A stretch of 64,000 bases of DNA from Prevotella sp. P6B1 (lineage in GTDB: Bacteria > Bacteroidota > Bacteroidia > Bacteroidales > Bacteroidaceae): NCBI RefSeq assembly GCF_000702825.1, contig NZ_JNKF01000015.1:62001-126000 (forward strand), given 5' to 3'. A program made the translations under genes and the position numbers. The notes beneath the pieces were generated by a model. It searched no databases. It saw only the letters and a list, made by a program, of their open reading frames with translations, and had not been told where the DNA came from. This document shows, in pieces, positions 63,011 to 64,000 of this stretch. Numbering within the stretch: position 1 is the first letter of the stretch; each line of letters begins with the position of its first letter.

Positions 63011-64000
63011 ATGAATAAAGTATATTCTCTTTTCGCTCTGGCGCTGCTGTCGGTATCGGCAGTAGCCCAGAGTCTGCCACAGGACCCTACTATCCGTAAG
63101 GGTAAGCTGAAGAACGGCATGACCTACTATATCCGCCACAACGCCAAGGAGGCAGGTCTGGCCGACTTCTATATAGCCCAGCGTGTAGGTTCTATTCAGG
63201 AGGAGCCCCGCCAGCGCGGTCTGGCTCACTTCCTCGAGCACATGGCCTTCAACGGTACCAAGAACTTCCCCGGCAAGGGTAAGAAGTTAGGTATCGTGCC
63301 CTGGTGCGAGACCATCGGCGTAAAGTTCGGTGCCAATCTGAATGCCTACACCTCTATTGATCAGACGGTATATCACATCGGTTCTGCCCCCCTGAAGCGC
63401 GAGGGTATCATCGACTCTTGTCTGCTGGTGCTCCACGACTGGAGCCACTACCTGTTGTTAGAGGATGCCGAGATCGACAAGGAGCGTGGCGTTATCCACG
63501 AGGAGTGGCGCACACGTCGTGCCGGTATGGCTGTACAGCGCCTGATGGAGCAGGCTATGCCGAAGATCTATAAAGGCACCAAGTACGAGGACTGCATGCC
63601 TATCGGTTCGATGGATATCGTTGACAACTTCCCTTATCAGGACCTGCGCGACTACTATCAGAAGTGGTATCGCCCCGACCTGCAGGCCATCATCGTGGTG
63701 GGCGATATCGATGTGAACAAGATGGAGAAGAAAATCAAGAAGATTTTCTCGCCTATCCCCATGCCCAAGAAGGCTGCCGAGCGTATCTACTATCCTGTGA
63801 ACGACAACGAGAAGATGATTGTTGACATCGAGAAGGATAAGGAGCAGCCCATCGCCCTCTGTCATATCTACCAGAAGCGCGAGGCTACACCCGATAGCGA
63901 GAAGAACAGCGAGAAATACCTGCGCGATGACTATATCGACGGACTGATCAGCAGCATGCTGAACGACCGTCTGGTAGAGTTGCGCCAACTGCCAGTCCCC
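63011..64000 (+). CDS. M16 family metalloprotease, exported (partial, N-terminal 330 residues)
   Basis: The frame is open from the ATG at 63011 to the right edge, so the gene is truncated. A signal peptide (ALLSVSAVAQS) precedes an insulinase-type zinc protease with the inverted HXXEH motif HFLEH (His73, Glu76, His77), followed about 80 residues on by GVIHEEW, where Glu164 is a likely zinc ligand. GANLNAYTSIDQTVYHI is typical of bacterial M16. It starts 6 bases after the DUF4876 gene, in the same operon, so peptide processing in the periplasm may be linked to the receptor. The partner half of M16 enzymes lies outside the window. Confidence 0.93.
   Translation, partial: MNKVYSLFALALLSVSAVAQSLPQDPTIRKGKLKNGMTYYIRHNAKEAGLADFYIAQRVGSIQEEPRQRGLAHFLEHMAFNGTKNFPGKGKKLGIVPWCETIGVKFGANLNAYTSIDQTVYHIGSAPLKREGIIDSCLLVLHDWSHYLLLEDAEIDKERGVIHEEWRTRRAGMAVQRLMEQAMPKIYKGTKYEDCMPIGSMDIVDNFPYQDLRDYYQKWYRPDLQAIIVVGDIDVNKMEKKIKKIFSPIPMPKKAAERIYYPVNDNEKMIVDIEKDKEQPIALCHIYQKREATPDSEKNSEKYLRDDYIDGLISSMLNDRLVELRQLPVP

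Overview
The window looks like the chromosome of a gut-type Bacteroidales bacterium, most likely Prevotella in the broad sense (Prevotella/Segatella/Xylanibacter). This rests on tandem SusC/SusD pairs, a hybrid two-component sensor, many promoters of the Bacteroidetes form TTTG-N20-TAnnTTTG, a HU-like/smalltalk gene pair, Nudix-type control of an arabinose operon, serine palmitoyltransferase, and Bacteroidetes families such as DUF4421, DUF1460, DUF4876 and DUF6850. No rRNA, CRISPR array or insertion sequence was found. Three tRNA genes (Tyr, Cys, Pro) are present.

Left part (1-19.3 kb): a polysaccharide utilisation locus. A hybrid two-component regulator (truncated by the left edge) points away from susC1-susD1-susC2-susD2 and a surface glycan-binding lipoprotein. 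A separate promoter then drives three secreted enzymes: a GH26-GH59 fusion, a GH27 alpha-galactosidase and a second GH26 mannanase. The set suggests a branched mannan. The fused GH59 (beta-galactosidase/galactocerebrosidase family) suggests a mannan whose galactose side chains carry a terminal beta-galactose, as in the beta-galactoglucomannan of plant primary walls. This fusion is the most unusual item in the window.

Middle part (19.3-30.8 kb): an unrecognised 351-residue gene and a HU-like/smalltalk pair diverge from a roughly 340-bp AT-rich non-coding stretch holding a 29-bp inverted repeat. Then come hisG-hisD-hisC, a short MltF-like lytic transglycosylase, rpiB and tkt, a nitrilase-family amidase, tRNA-Tyr and a cation diffusion facilitator that may be translated from a nearly leaderless mRNA.

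Sugar catabolism (30.8-43.7 kb, minus strand): a seven-gene arabinose operon (lipoprotein mutarotase, SSS symporter, Nudix regulator, araD, araA, FGGY kinase, GH51 arabinofuranosidase) and a galactose operon (mutarotase, MFS transporter, galK). Arabinose enters the pentose phosphate pathway through the nearby tkt and rpiB. Galactose released by the left-hand locus could enter through galK.

Housekeeping part (43.7-56.8 kb): folC, dnaJ, grpE, an ABC-F ATPase with one apparently dead ATP site, hisB away from the other his genes, a membrane protein, a Gfo/Idh/MocA oxidoreductase operon with DUF4421 and DUF1460 proteins, a DUF1232 protein, tRNA-Cys, a small Cys-rich membrane protein, a lipid kinase divergent from serine palmitoyltransferase, and tRNA-Pro.

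Right part (56.9-64 kb): a possible small RNA, then an operon of a TonB-dependent receptor, a small lipoprotein, a DUF6850 outer-membrane protein, a DUF4876 lipoprotein and an M16 metalloprotease cut by the right edge. The role of this operon is unknown; it may be an uptake system.
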